DNA from: Terebella lapidaria
Lineage: Eukaryota; Annelida; Polychaeta; Terebellida; Terebellidae
DNA length: 64,000 nucleotides
Reading direction: 5' to 3'
NCBI GenBank assembly: GCA_949152475.1
Contig: OX424566.1
Location: 26,016,423 to 26,080,422 of the forward strand
Shown: positions 1-12,730 of the stretch, in pieces
Position numbering within the stretch: the first letter of the stretch is position 1
How the letters are laid out: each line of letters begins with the position of its first letter
Made by a program: the position numbers and the translations under genes
Notes under the pieces: generated by a model
The model's database searches: none
Seen by the model: the letters and a program-made list of their open reading frames with translations, nothing else
What the model was told of the DNA's origin: nothing

Positions 1-3
1 GCT

Positions 4-251
4 TATACTATATTTATTGTAACTTTTACATATTGCAGACAATATAAATTATCAGAAATACATATGTATCTCTGGTGGAATCAATTATATAGTAACACAC
101 CCAAGTAATACTGGAACTATATCCTCAGTCTGTCTCTCAATACTCTTAGATTATGAAAAGTCCTTCATCTTATGTAATTTAACAAATGTTTGCATCACAG
201 TCACGTTTATAATATATTTATTGTAGACTTTACATATTGCAGACAATATAA
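4..251 (+). repeat. Local direct repeat at the left end of copy A
   Basis: About 44 bases at 4-47, reading through 'tatttattgtaac' and 'acatattgcagacaatataa', recur with few changes at 205-251. The spacing is about 203 bp. The same sequence is present once at 23047-23090 in copy B, next to the start of the homologous block. It may mark a junction between units. Confidence 0.6.
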
Positions 252-2019
252 CTTCCACTCAAAATGGCTGAAGACAGTTTCCAGATAGTTATTTGTAATC
301 TAATATGCTGAGTGCAAACTTTTTGTATTTCATACATATGAAATCGTCAGCAGATGCACTGGAGCGAATGCCGACAACAAAAATTTTCTTCATTGACGTT
401 CAGATCAGGAGTAGGATTATATGTTGATTTTCCACAATAATATACCTTGAAGGACCAAGTGTTAATTTCAATGCCAGACGGGTCATTTTTAATGCAAGAA
501 AACTTCCTTCCCAACCCAGTCTCGCCAGATATTGATCTCCACACAGGCAGTCGCGCTGGACATAGGTCAAATGGTAACCTAAAATTTGCATAATTGGCAG
601 CATCCGGTGCCAAAAGTTCGACTCAATTTACATATATGCACGATGCACATGAAGCAATTTGAGAGCTTCTTCTGTATTGAATGAGTGGTAGGGCATATTG
701 CAGGATCACGCTTTTCCGCGTAGATCTGGTATACTCAGAGAATAATGCTTGTTTAATTGATCCGATTGATTTGAGAAGCGTTACAATAAACGTGGAGTAA
801 GAACTATGATGGCAAATGCGGTGTTCATCACATACTTCCAGGAAAACGAAAAAGCTGCCATTTCTCTTCTCATCCGCTTGCAGGATTATAGATATTTTAT
901 GCGTAGTCTACACTTATGTGTCTGGATATTGTTCTAGCCAATTTTTTATGGTAATTGCAATTTGTTCCCTACCTTTAAGAATATAACAATGCAGTCATAT
1001 CAGGAGGACACCATTTCATCATACTCATCTTGTACATGGGTATCGCGGAATAAGTTTTCCACAATAACAAAACATCTCAGTACTAGAAAATATGCAACAT
1101 CACGCGATAGTTTTTCTTTTCTATGAAATACGGGATAACATTCTCGAAACCAAGGTGGAGTTTCAGGAAGGCAGTTCCATAAAGCATGCTGGGAAAAGAG
1201 TGACTTAGTGCGTGTTTAATTATTGTCATGCATTGACATTCACTTCCTGGGCAAATAGGGAGGAAATGTCAACTTGTGACGAATGATGAGTTGTCGTTCC
1301 ATACAGAGAACATAAAGTACGAACGGATTGTTTTCCATAAAGGCAATATTTTTGTCTCAAGTGCTGCATTGACGATGTTTGGACGGCTGTATAATGCAAT
1401 GGCATAGCGTGTGTAACATGATACACCGAAAAATGTACGTTGTCCACACGATCTTTCAATAACAGAATGGAAAAAACAAACTTGATTCCGTCACTCATTT
1501 TGTCCACGCCATTTTTTTTAGTGGAAACATCTGAAAACAGAGAGGATTTTCTCCAAACAATATTTTATTGTCGACTATGAGATTTCATGTCTTCTCATTC
1601 CTAGTACATCCTGTTAGATGATGACTTGAGAGTTGACTTATTTTTCTGCTCCCGGGTATATTGATAAATCGCCGGTCCACCTACCTGGCAATATTCTCAC
1701 TACTGCCACCATCTTCCATTGCGATTTTTTCCACTGAAAGAATGCTGCGTATAAAACTACGTACGACTCCTGATATTTTGTCGCAGAATCAAGCGAGATT
1801 TTGTGAAGGAAATCACTGGAGCAAGTTTAGTCTATTCCGTGTGTGAAACAAGGGAGTTGACCCCACTGTGACCATGGGTCGCCTAGCTTTTTTGTCTCTG
1901 CCGCGCTCAACTTTTCTGATTTCATTCTCATGCCCCGTATCTCCCACAAACACAACCAGGGGAACGTACCCAGGTCACCCCCTCGCTCAAGCCAACATTT
2001 ACAATGTTGTAACTGAATA

Positions 2020-2140
2020 GTTTGCCATTTGAAGTTTCGCCAGACATCGACAAGGGAGAAAAAACACCTCGAGATATATATATTTCCATTTTAGAAACAC
2101 ATAACTCATATAGAATTAAACGACGAGGAAATGTTGTGAT
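2020..2140. other. About 120-bp segment present in copy A, absent in copy B
   Basis: Copy A reads 'gtaactgaatag' and then about 120 bases before 'gatgaagtaagtatctaaatg'. Copy B at about 26091-26130 goes almost directly from 'gtaactttgaata' to 'gataaaatagatatctaaatg'. I see no terminal repeats, so it may be a deletion in B or an insertion in A. Confidence 0.5.
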
Positions 2141-4379
2141 GTAATTTTGATGAAGTAAGTATCTAAATGAATAATAGTTTGAATGTTGTGGTAGCATTTG
2201 CCCCAACTTAACACCAATGATATTTAATGAATATAATTCAATCAGGCGAACCCTAAATTGCTTCTTTTGACCTATATTTTATGGGTGAACATCAAACGCT
2301 CAAATTCCTAACGACCCATGGACCAATTTTGAACCAGATTGTATCCTCGTGTTGCCGAAAATTCCATTTTCCGAAGAAACTTTCATTCCGCCTGTCTGGT
2401 TTCCTGAAACTGAACTCGCATAGACACATGACGTGTGGAGATCCCACGTGGAATCCTAATTACTCTCTCAAATTAGGAGGGATGACTCGCCGGACCAACC
2501 ACTGCAATGCCACAGGCCGGATGACTCGCCACGTATATCAATACCATGTGAGGGTCGAATAGTGGTACTTTTGGCTTGGGAATCTGGAAGAGGTCACGTA
2601 GGTGTCCGAAATTACCCTGTCGTGCTCTGGGTCTTACACCTTTTCGTGTAACTATTGCTTTCTCTGGCCATTTCGTGACAGGCATCTCCCAGTAAGGTAT
2701 TCTTTTTCAAAGCATGGTTTGAGATCGTGCGTCGGGATATTGAACGTGGTAGACTAATCACTCTGCCAGACAGGGGAGAGCAAATGACACCTTATTTGAG
2801 AAGGAATAATGCGAAAAACAAGACAAAGTCGAGTAGCTGTTACTAGATGGTGAAGTATGTCTGCCTTTCTAGGCACTTCCATTATCTACTTAATACAGTA
2901 AACTTGTTCAAATATTCACATTGTTAACACTCGACTGATACATTCCAGTTTTCAAACTGTTAGGATGTACCGTGCATCGTCCGTTTTTTCACAAGGCAAC
3001 ACAAATTAAGTAAATAATAAACAGCCAGATCATAATCAACTAACAATATACTGATGTTATCTTCCAATCGATGATGATCAATCATCTGTAACGGACGGAC
3101 CTCAGTTTGTCAACATCAGTATTGCATAAAACGACATCATTATTGCATAAAACGAAATGAATACATACATTTAATCATTGTTCACTATCAATGTTTACTT
3201 TTCATAAAATCAATTATATTTGATGAGTTGGGTCACCAGGCGTTATGATGATGGAAGTTAACACACGAAAATAATAGGTGGGTAATGAGACTGCAGAATT
3301 TCACGCCTTTGTGATATATGGCTCGATTCACAAATTGATACATGTATCATATTGTGCATGCGCAGACATCTCAGGATCCAAGGCGCCTAAGAACGAGAGT
3401 GTGGCATAACCTGAGTAATTGGTTTTGTGCAAGATTGATGAGGTATAGACTTGGTTACAAACTTTGAAGAATCTCCTGTGACAAGACAGTGATTACAGCT
3501 TAGAAAATGGATGGCACATCATAGTGTATGTGAAGTGTGTCAGTTGTCGATGGTAACAGCGGGTTGGGAATCTGTTGAGGAAAGCAAACAAGGATGCAGA
3601 GTGACTGTGATCTTGATATTACAATAGGAGATCAAAAAGAAAAAGAAACGACACAGCTGTAACTTTGGGCTCACAGTAGTAAGTGCAGTGTGGTTTTGAA
3701 ACCAGTTTTTGTGTAGATGTGGATGTTAAAAATAAACGAGAGATAAGTAATATTTCGGAATATAAATTTGCAATCTGGAACACAACAATTGTGAAAGTAG
3801 TGTACAATATTTACTGAGCAGCTAACTAAAGACAGCCATCAATGAGATACGAAAAGATGAATGTATCAGTGGATGACAGACGAAACATTCCATCATTATA
3901 ACTTTCCACTTTCTTATTTGCTTTATCGTGCGGATAACCATAATAAAGACAAACCTAGCACAGTGAAGATTATCACTGCTTCGCCAATAACGGACACAAC
4001 AAAAATTCACTCAAAAACTGGCTGAGAAGATTTCAATTGTCATACACACCATTTTACGTTAACAAATTTTTCTGCGAATAATTACATTGCTACAAAGTTT
4101 CAGGGATAGCTCATTAGGATTGCTATAACTAATAACTGAAAGAGGGCCTAATGGGGATGTGTTTCTTCAGATTGGCAAGGTTTACAAATGCAAAATCAAT
4201 GGTGAAATATCTAGCTCACTTCGCACCTTCTCTATATTTTATGTTCTGTATCAAACATTACACATATATGGAAGGGGATTTAGCATCGGTGATAACAGGT
4301 TTGGACATACATTCACAATATCTGTTCTATTGCGATATTGAATAGGAAATATTGTGTTCTAATGAACTTGTAACAATTT

Positions 4380-4860
4380 GTGGATAATCTATATTATACA
4401 TGTAGTTCGATTGAATTAATAAACCATGCGAGAGCGAGCAGCTCATAACAATCCACAACGCAGCGAAACAGCATAATTGGAAGTTCCGAATTATATTCTC
4501 CCTCAACAAGACAAACTGAATTGAAGTTTTGATGCCATTGTGTGTTTCCTACTCACAAAAACAACAACTTCCAGTACCGCGTATATATAAATAAAGAAAA
4601 CAATCGTTCATAATTGAATTTGCCGACAAGCAAATATCTGTGGGAGTTTTACATATCAATAGAACAAAAACACGTCTGGGTATTGTCAACAACTGGTAAT
4701 AGATCACTAATTGGCTGTTACCACGGGTCAATATAGGAAGAAGATCCGAGTAGCAATCTGCAGATATTACTCCATAACCGCTCACCAGACACCCAATAAA
4801 TACATAGTGTATGGGAATATTTCCAAATTGGTGTTATCTTGAGTTATCTGGTGGAAAATG
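4380..4860 (+). repeat. Nearly identical patch shared with 28160-28640
   Basis: Counting by eye, this patch shows only about eight substitutions and no gap against 28160-28640. Flanking parts of the same two copies (for example 600-860 against 24720-24960) differ at many more positions and carry indels. The patch has short frames on both strands but no recognisable domain. The abrupt similarity is typical of gene conversion between repeats, although local constraint could also explain it. Confidence 0.7.
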
Positions 4861-5329
4861 AGGCGAGTGGTTATATCGTATGGACATACTATTTTGGTGA
4901 CTCGAAATACGAAACCGGGAAATAGTTTTAACACACTCATCTGTCAGTAACAGTTAAATTTTCTCTGAAATATTTCAATATCCGATCATGGGTATCTAAA
5001 AATGTTTAGGTTTAATCCGGGGATAGGTGCTAAATAAATAAACAATCATTACAGCATTGTGGCAATGAACATGTACATGCATATATTTAAAGGTTTGTAT
5101 GATTTGCCGGAAAATCCACCCAACTTTCATAAAAGCAAATCATGGACTCGAAAATCAATCTCAGGGCCCATTATAGGATTTTGGCTTCGTAACCAACTGA
5201 CTGTTCAAAGATTTGAAGTGGAATGAAATTATACCCGAGTTGCAAACTGATTACACATATAATTGAAATTTCTCGTTTCTAGGGGATGACCAATTTGTGT
5301 AGTTGCCAGAAATATTTTGGCGAAGAGTG

Positions 5330-6035
5330 TATTATGTTGTCACGTCCATATAGGGGCGGATATAGGATTTGCTGATATCATTGTTTTGATGAATGGGGCG
5401 GTATCTTCGAAGGGGCGCCAGATTAGCAAATCATATTGTATGAAGTTTACTTTCTCAACGACTAAAGTTACTTACATATGTTTAATTTCTGAAGAAATCT
5501 TGACCCCTCAGCTAACTATGCAATCAACTATTGAGGTTGCTATAGTTAGGTTTTCGCATAATACTTCAAAAATCCAGATCGCACATGGTGCTGGTTGAAT
5601 GGACTTATGAGTGTGTGTGCTGAGTGTTTATTTTCATTTCGAAATCGATCGAAGCTAATAGACTTCCACCAAACACAGTCAATGTTGGTTCTATAATATA
5701 CTTCGTCGAAATAAATGGACAATTGATGTTGGTAGCATGCAAAACTACGATTTTCTGTATCAAAGCAACTGACCGAGTTTTCATTGAGTGAGTGCAAAGC
5801 ATTGCTTGTACTTCTGCATTTGATTGTTATTTGGCATGTCCGTATATATCTAATTTCCACCCACGGGATGTTATTCAATTACAGAGGTGCGATCACCACA
5901 CAAGCACACCGAAATGTCAACCTAAGTAACTAAATTGATATGAAACATATGATATTGTCCAATAGGCTTTGTTGGAAAAGTGCTTTCAAGTAGCATCAAT
6001 GTTATGGTGTGACCCACATCCGATAACCCGACGTA
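5330..6035. other. About 700-bp segment retained in copy A, deleted from copy B
   Basis: In B the sequence runs from 'ttttggcgaagagtg' (about 29095) straight into 'atatgtccgagtcgatagc'. In A about 700 bases separate the same two points. The inverted copies D (52100-52260) and E (63420-63600) keep the equivalent of A's 5900-6035, so the longer state is ancestral and B has a deletion. The minus-strand reading at 5900-6110 stays open through GAPVTCGV and DSDIS, as in the other copies. No known domain was recognised. Confidence 0.6.
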
Positions 6036-6471
6036 GTGATATGTCCGAGTCCATAGCCTTGAGTACACCACAAGTGACAGGCGCTCCCACTTGAGAATAA
6101 CCCAACTATATATGCATGACACTGCATCATTCTGTCGTTATCATTGTTTGTGTACTGACAACGGAACATCTGCTTGATTTAGGATTTGTTGAAATCCATA
6201 AGCAGAGCTGACGTCACATATCACACGGATGTATAAGGGTTGGACAATGTATAGTGTAAAGTAAGCCACCTAATAATTTGCCTCCTCTCACCATATAAAC
6301 TGCCCTGTGAGTTCGGGGGTCAACACATAAAGAGGTTACATCTGAAGTGTCGAAGAACCTGTCCCATTGTGTCATCGGGACCACATTGGTCCCTTTGAAA
6401 TGTCTACCCTCTACCCTTCCAAGGCCCAGCCTTATCCCATCCCCTTGGGATCATCGCGGTCTCACTCTACA

Positions 6472-6616
6472 TTTACCACACTGTCTGCCCCTGATGACGC
6501 CAATCTTTTGATAAAGTAATTGGTCGGGCTTTGTTTCTATTGCAAAATGTTGTACGTTTGTTATTGGAATCATCAAAATTTGGCTGTATTGGTGGTAATA
6601 GATCGATACTTACATT
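6472..6616. mobile_element. About 145-bp insertion in copy A flanked by ACATTT repeats
   Basis: Copy B (about 29520-29530) joins 'ggtctcactct' directly to 'cagtcaaggcg'. Copy A carries about 145 bases in between, with ACATTT at both ends ('tctacatttacc' and 'cttacatttcag'). The hexamer could be a target-site duplication of a small SINE- or MITE-like element. There are no clear terminal inverted repeats and no Pol III boxes I can support. Confidence 0.35.
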
Positions 6617-8234
6617 TCAGTCGAAGCGAGAGTCCCTGGGGGCAGGCTCAGTGTCACCATCAGATCGCAGTCTGTTTTGTGTCTCTCTGTTTATTTGTTG
6701 AGAACGTCCATTACGGATACTCTGGGCGAATGTTTATTATATTGGGCCAGTTGCTAACAAAGGACTGACCTCTTCAAGATCACATAAATGCCTAAATAGC
6801 ATCCACACACACACGAACCAGTTCCGTATAGAACATTTACTTGTCCATTTGCTGACACCCTCTCTGCAAAAAGCTTTCACATAATGCAGAGCCTAATTCC
6901 AAACTCCGTTGTGGACAATCCTTTATTTGCATAACACCGTCAATCACAGCACTCGCAAAGTGTTGTTATTTTGATGACGTGGTATACCAGAAGTGTTTTT
7001 TCCGATGTTTATTTATATTTTCAGACAAGTTTCAAGTCTAGTTGTCACCTGGCTTTACAGAGTTTGGAATTTATCGATATTAATAGCAGACTTGTGGCAG
7101 GAAACAAAAGGCAGTAATATTGGTTTATTACTGTTGATTTGACGTGATTCACGGATTCTTAGGAATTTAACAATATAGACTAACATTTGTGTCGAATGCG
7201 AGTGCTACTGATTGAGAATCGTGTTTTATGCAAAATGATATAATCCCTTTTTTTCACAAAAACTTGTTCACAACCATGAGCATGCCCCAGCATGTTATCA
7301 ATGAAATACTACAGTATATAATTAATATTTTCCATAGTGATATTGCCATTAATGGTATTTATATACGGGACCAGATACAGACCATGTAAAATGCCAGTAA
7401 CGATCATTTCTGGTGCCATTATAAACTGGCTGTTGTACGACACCACTGAAACAGTCGAGAACGATGTCCGAGCATCTACACTTATTCACTCACACTTGCA
7501 TGACAGGTGCGATTCTTTTTCTAGTCAATATCCTGGAAGCTCTCAATTCCGATGGAGGTATCTTGGATTCTGATGTAGATAGATTTCACTATACACAAAT
7601 GACAATGAGGTGTTCAGTTGGAATAATCATTTGTATGATGGCTGTATGGTCATTTGTATGATCATTCTCTCACCAATAATCATTATGCCCTCGTTCGATT
7701 CCCTGACGTAATAAGTACCGATAATGACAAGAATAATTAATTGGTGATTATCCCGGGCTACCCCTCCACTTACGGATCCCTATCAGACAGGAATGTGTGC
7801 ATTGTTATAGATACCAAGACATTGAGGGTCCCAAGAAAGTTATTTCCTATCATATAGATGGTATGCTCAGCTATTTCCAGATAAAAGAGCACGTAAACTG
7901 CAAGTCACAATAATTACACAAATAGCAATGCATAGGTTCGGTTATATTATGTAGTTTACCTTTGCTAAATTGAGATCCACTTCGAAATTTCTGAGATTAT
8001 TCATCGCATCATCATCAACGAAATGTGAACGAGTTGTCTTGAAACAACAAATTCACTAAACATATTGTGGTGTGAAATGTATTTGAAATGCATCTGTGAA
8101 GCAGTCTGGTGGAGAGATGTCGCAATCAAAACCGTTGAAGTAATCAGGATTGTCCGATGCCTACCATAGCGAGAGTGGGGTGGATGGGGAAGCGTACGTC
8201 CGCACGTAACACATGAGGTTTATCCAGCCCTTTC

Positions 8235-8237
<3 letters not shown>

Positions 8238-8268
<31 letters not shown>
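8238..8268 (+). repeat. (AG)n microsatellite in copy A
   Basis: An uninterrupted AG dinucleotide tract of about 31 bases, at the same place as the tract at 31723-31761 in copy B. Copies C and E carry only degenerate AG/CT-rich sequence here (about 47610 and 62155-62180). Confidence 0.95.
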
Positions 8269-8271
<3 letters not shown>

Positions 8272-9240
8272 GCAGACAATTAGCTATTGTGTCTGGAGTT
8301 GTGGAGATCCACCGTGGGCTTCAGCAAACATCTGGTCACTTTGTCCTTGCGTAATTACGTCAGCATCAGTGATTATAGCAGTTACGACGGTCGTGTCCAC
8401 TCCCGAGTAATATCGCCTTGGAAAATGCACCTCAGGCTTTGCCACAGCTCGACGAAATTCGCAGTCCATGATGTAACTGTCAATTTGACAAGTATTATGG
8501 GATGTCGTGATTTCGTGAAGTGATCGGATGACCATTCAACAACCACCACCATAAAACTCCAGCAACATGGCGTTGGAAAAAAGTATTTTTGGACGAAATG
8601 TCGTTGAGTATTAAGCTGGCTCAAGCGGAGTTACCTAGGGAACCTGGGAATGGTAGTGAAGAGTCTTGGTTTGCCTCTCCTTCTCAAGTGCGCGCTTAGG
8701 ATGAAAAATTCATGTATCCGTAAATTAGCTTTGATGAGTGTCTTCAAATGGCAGGGATTTGTCCTTCGGTTCATTGTTGTCAGTGGGAGTCTCATTCGAG
8801 CAACTGTGTGTGCCCATTCTTTGTCAGAGGTTCGAGTGCATTTCCTTGTCTACAAAACTTGCTGTGATTTTTAACAGTCTGGTGTTTCACTGTTGAGACG
8901 AAACAATGACTTTGTTCGAGCATGTATGTCAACAGTCCATGTGTATTGACTAACATTCGAACAACCGTGTTTGTGCTAGAGTCTACTCCATTAGGTATCT
9001 ATTTCATTAGATATAGCCTAGATGATATTTGTTTTGTTATTCATCATGATCAACACTAACATACATCACATTCATTGAGGCACCATTTGTGCTGGCACAA
9101 ATTTCATTGTATAAAAGTTCCATCTCTTTGAATGGAAGCATTATCTGTTAATTCAGTGACTTTCATATAATCTCTTCTGAAGTCGGTAACTGTCCATGCA
9201 TTCGTCACAGCATGATATTCGTCAAAGGAATGGCCAACCA

Positions 9241-10092
9241 TGTGTTATAGAAGCAGGTTGCCAGCTATAACATTACCGGGATTAAAGACTCGGACCAGCT
9301 TAGTATCATGTCGCTTTTATTCACGCAGCTGCCACGTCGTTGTGGCCGAGTTCCCTTTCGTGGAGTTGTGTTGTTTCTCTTCCCTTTATGGCTGTTAGTC
9401 AGCGCCTTGTATACAAAATGTCCTCAGTCACTGACCTGTCCAAGGCCCCCCAATATATTCATAAATTCCAGTGGTCAAGGGACCACAACAAACATGTTTC
9501 AAACTAAGAATTATACTCCTAGTTACCCCAAATACAGTTGCGTAATTATATGGCCGTCAGGTGTTGACCATGAGCAATTAGCCCAACTATTAGCGTCCCC
9601 ACCCGATACGGCAAATGACCACTATAGAGATTGAATGTCATTCCACGTTTGCTGATTGACAAAGAACGTCATACATGCCGTGAACAATAATATAATATTC
9701 TATGAAGGCGATATTGCCTTTCCTACTAGAATGGGCTATGGACATCAGGATTTGTGTCCGTGCGTAATGAGTCAGAACTTGACCACAGTGATACCCCCAA
9801 AACTTAATCAGCTTTTGTAGTCACATTCATATATCCATCTAACAGGATGAATGGACGCTTGTATTTATACAGCTCTACAAACGATTGCCCCACATGCAGT
9901 GGACATCATATGAGCGGGTTTGAACATATCACCCGAATTGGCTCTAAGCACTTTAAGACATTTATGACATGTCCAAGACTATCGGTCTCCCTATTCATAT
10001 TCATATAATTCTATCATTTACCCTCTGATGCATGTTACATTACTGTGTATTTAACGAATAGTAAGAAACGCCGAAAAACTATGTGTAACACA
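9241..10092. mobile_element. 852-bp copy-A-specific segment with TGTGTTA...TAACACA ends
   Basis: Copy B (32654-32675) reads 'ggccaacaatgcaatac' where copy A has about 850 extra bases between 'ggccaacca' and 'tgcaatac'. The extra segment begins TGTGTTATAG and ends GTAACACA, a 7-bp inverted pair with TG...CA termini, as in LTR-like or DNA elements. I see no convincing target-site duplication, so a deletion in B is not excluded. It contains the candidate coding frame at 9308-9634. Confidence 0.4.
9308..9634 (+). CDS. Candidate first exon or ORF with signal-peptide-like start and a weak CUB-like stretch
   Basis: The 108-codon frame starts with a basic N-terminus, followed by a strongly hydrophobic run (about residues 18-34, VVLFLFPLWLLVSAL) and then cysteines. 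This is the pattern of a signal peptide or membrane anchor. At about residues 66-84, 'NYTPSYPKYSCVIIWPSG' resembles the start of a CUB domain (NYPxxYPxxxxCxWxIxxPxG in the family), but the conserved Trp and the rest of the domain are missing. A possible splice donor, CAG followed by GTGTTG, lies at about 9556. The frame lies wholly within an 850-bp segment absent from copy B, so it may be chance. Function unassigned. Confidence 0.2.
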   Translation: MSLLFTQLPRRCGRVPFRGVVLFLFPLWLLVSALYTKCPQSLTCPRPPNIFINSSGQGTTTNMFQTKNYTPSYPKYSCVIIWPSGVDHEQLAQLLASPPDTANDHYRD

Positions 10093-12289
10093 TGCAATAC
10101 AGTGCCGTTCCCTTACACTTTACGTTTGAATGACGAAAATATTGTATGTTTCGTCACCATATGACCCTTTACAAATTTGTTGTGGAGTTCCCGGTGACAC
10201 AACCTGCCGCGACTTTTCAGGTCCACCCGTGCAAAAATACGACAGATAGAGCTATTATAAGTGAAGTGTGAACAGTGGAATGACCATGTTTTCGTTTATC
10301 ACTCTTCAAAAACTGTTTTCCGAGTATTTGTCATTGTTCCGCAAAGTTAGCATACCAAGGTGAATATTATTTCGAAGTTGATCAAAATACGCGACAGGCT
10401 CTAATATATTTCTGTTTTCTTAGCAAACACACTTGTCTGCAAAAATAACGAATCACATCATAGAAGCACCTCGACTATCAATAGTATGCAATGATTTTTT
10501 GTGGATAGTGTTTCACGACTTCTAATGTGTGCTGCCTCCATAAGGTTTGTGGGTCATAAATACCGGGAAATTACACTGCCCAACAAACAAGCAAATCACA
10601 GTTTTTTTGGTGCAGATACGAAATTTTTAATAGCCTCTATAATTGAAATGAATATCATCACTTCTTTTACAAAACTACAAATTGATTTTTGGAGAAAATA
10701 TAGTCACGAAACATACCTGAATTTTGATGCAACAATCTCGAACACGAGATGTCACGTATGTCGGATGACATTTTGATCTTCATTGTAATTATGTAATTTG
10801 CAGGATGTACAAAATGCCTAATTGCTGTGGACTGTGTTTCCGCGAAAGAATGGATATCAGTCTATATCATGAATTGGCCCGTATGATAATGTCCCAGCAT
10901 GCATTTCTTCATTCCTCATCTGCATCTATGGATAATACAACATCGCCTGCCGCATGAAATCATACCACAACTATGAGAAGATCATTGCGCAAACTGTGTA
11001 ACTTATCAGAAACGTGTTTCACAGGTGCGAGTCAAAACATTACTTGAGTATCAAATCGAACAGGCCACGAAGGTGATTGTATTCTTGGCTGCAGATTCGA
11101 CCAAGATGAAAATGTATTGAAACAAAATGGAATTTGAGCGTTCCGTCTTGACACTGAATGAAAATTATATACAATCCACAATTGTCTTTGGGCGAATTCA
11201 CTTTCGGAACTAATCTCATAATTCGCTGCTCAGGAATGAACAAATTGAAACCTGGAATGTGATAACGAGAACAGAAGAGACAACAATCTTCAACATAAAA
11301 ATATGTGGGTTAGATTACGGGATAAAACAAAACATGGTTGTCCTTGAGAAACGAAGCAGATCATACTTATTCTGATTGTATGGTGTATCTAATTACCTTT
11401 CCTTTGTTCAGTCATCTTAAAGGATAGAAAGTAGTGCTAGATGTTATTTTCAATATGAGCAAAACTCCTCACATTGTGGATTCCCTTTTCTCATCATTGA
11501 AGGAACCAACATAAGTATATTTCAAGCGAGTAACTGTAGAAGTCTTAAATCTAATTCGGATGGGATTATGCTGAGACTTGTTTACAGGGCCTGGCTGGAA
11601 GATGAGTTTGCTAGAAATAAGATTTAATTGACTGGGTGAGACCAGGGACATGACTTCGATAGGGATCAGGTGTTCAGACTTTGGAAAGTCTGAGGATAAT
11701 TATCCTCTTTAACTAGAACAAATATGCAGCCTCACCATATACATATATCACACAGTTTTGATTGTCACAAAACTTGATATGTGCTCTTGTCATATCAATA
11801 AGATTTTTTTTGCATATATGATGCAGCATTTATCATACACCTAGTTCTTGGAGTTCATTCAGGATTTCTTGTTTCAAACAGTTCTGGGCAGTTGTATATC
11901 AATTATATGAGTTGCATAGTAGGAAGAGGTATATTATACACACCGTAGGAAGCGAATGGTACAATATCAAGGCGAAGAAATATGAGCAATGCAGTTTTTG
12001 AATTATTCCAAACATCGTGTTGGGTTTACAGATCTGAAGAAAAAGAACAGAAGAGAAAGATCTGGTAGGTACACAAGGGGAAAACATAGGGCGTAAAAAT
12101 GTTGCCAGACGGCCAATGAAAAATCGCCAGGAAAAGTCTTATCACCAAGGACGGATTTGCCTTGTGGAGCAGATTTATTTGAATGTAATTTGCATTGATT
12201 GTTCATACATTCCAAATATAAAACTGTACGTGTAACTCAGTGAAATCACGAACAATGTTTTGCTCCAAGAACGCCCAGACATAATCGCT

Positions 12290-12730
12290 TCAAGTCAAAC
12301 ACAATGTCCCTGATGTCTGTACTGTGTCTAACTTACTGTGAAAATATGCCGCAGGCATGTGACAATGAATATGAAATTCCAATATAAACCTACCCATCGC
12401 ACTTGGCACATAACCAATGAGTAACGGTGGTTGTAAAACTAATTTTACGGAGACCCAAAATTGATTACGGACATAATCCACAGCCACTGGCAAATACATG
12501 TAGAGCTCATTACGACAAAGTGAAAGATTCCTCCGGGGCTTTCGCCTAGATATGTTCTCTTTATTATATCCAAATAAGACAACGTACAAAAGAAGGTTCC
12601 ATCCACAAATATCACCTACACGCCAGTGATAATAATAGTCTTGAGTCTTGAGAGAAATGTTGTTTGGGAAAATAAACGGTAATACTACTATTTCCTGGAT
12701 ATGTGTTGGAAGTTTCAAATCACAACCCAT
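12290..12730 (-). CDS. Unrecognised 146-codon ORF in copy A, longest frame in the window
   Basis: This is an open minus-strand frame with no domain I recognise. It is rich in hydrophobic and aromatic residues (a stretch 'WNLLLYVVLFGY' around residues 43-54) and carries a 'HIHCH' motif near the C-terminus. The copy-B counterpart (35235-35483) keeps the same frame for only 82 codons. It has lost an internal stretch next to 'KLVLQP' and has a stop upstream. That decay in a sister repeat argues against a conserved gene. No splice sites, promoter or poly(A) signal could be tied to it. Confidence 0.15.
   Translation of the reverse strand: MGCDLKLPTHIQEIVVLPFIFPNNISLKTQDYYYHWRVGDICGWNLLLYVVLFGYNKENISRRKPRRNLSLCRNELYMYLPVAVDYVRNQFWVSVKLVLQPPLLIGYVPSAMGRFILEFHIHCHMPAAYFHSKLDTVQTSGTLCLT

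Noticed and set aside
7685..7705. 'cgttcgattccc' as a Pol III B box (tRNA or SINE)
   Set aside because: No A box at the right distance and no tRNA cloverleaf could be drawn. The same sequence in B (about 31175) also lacks one.
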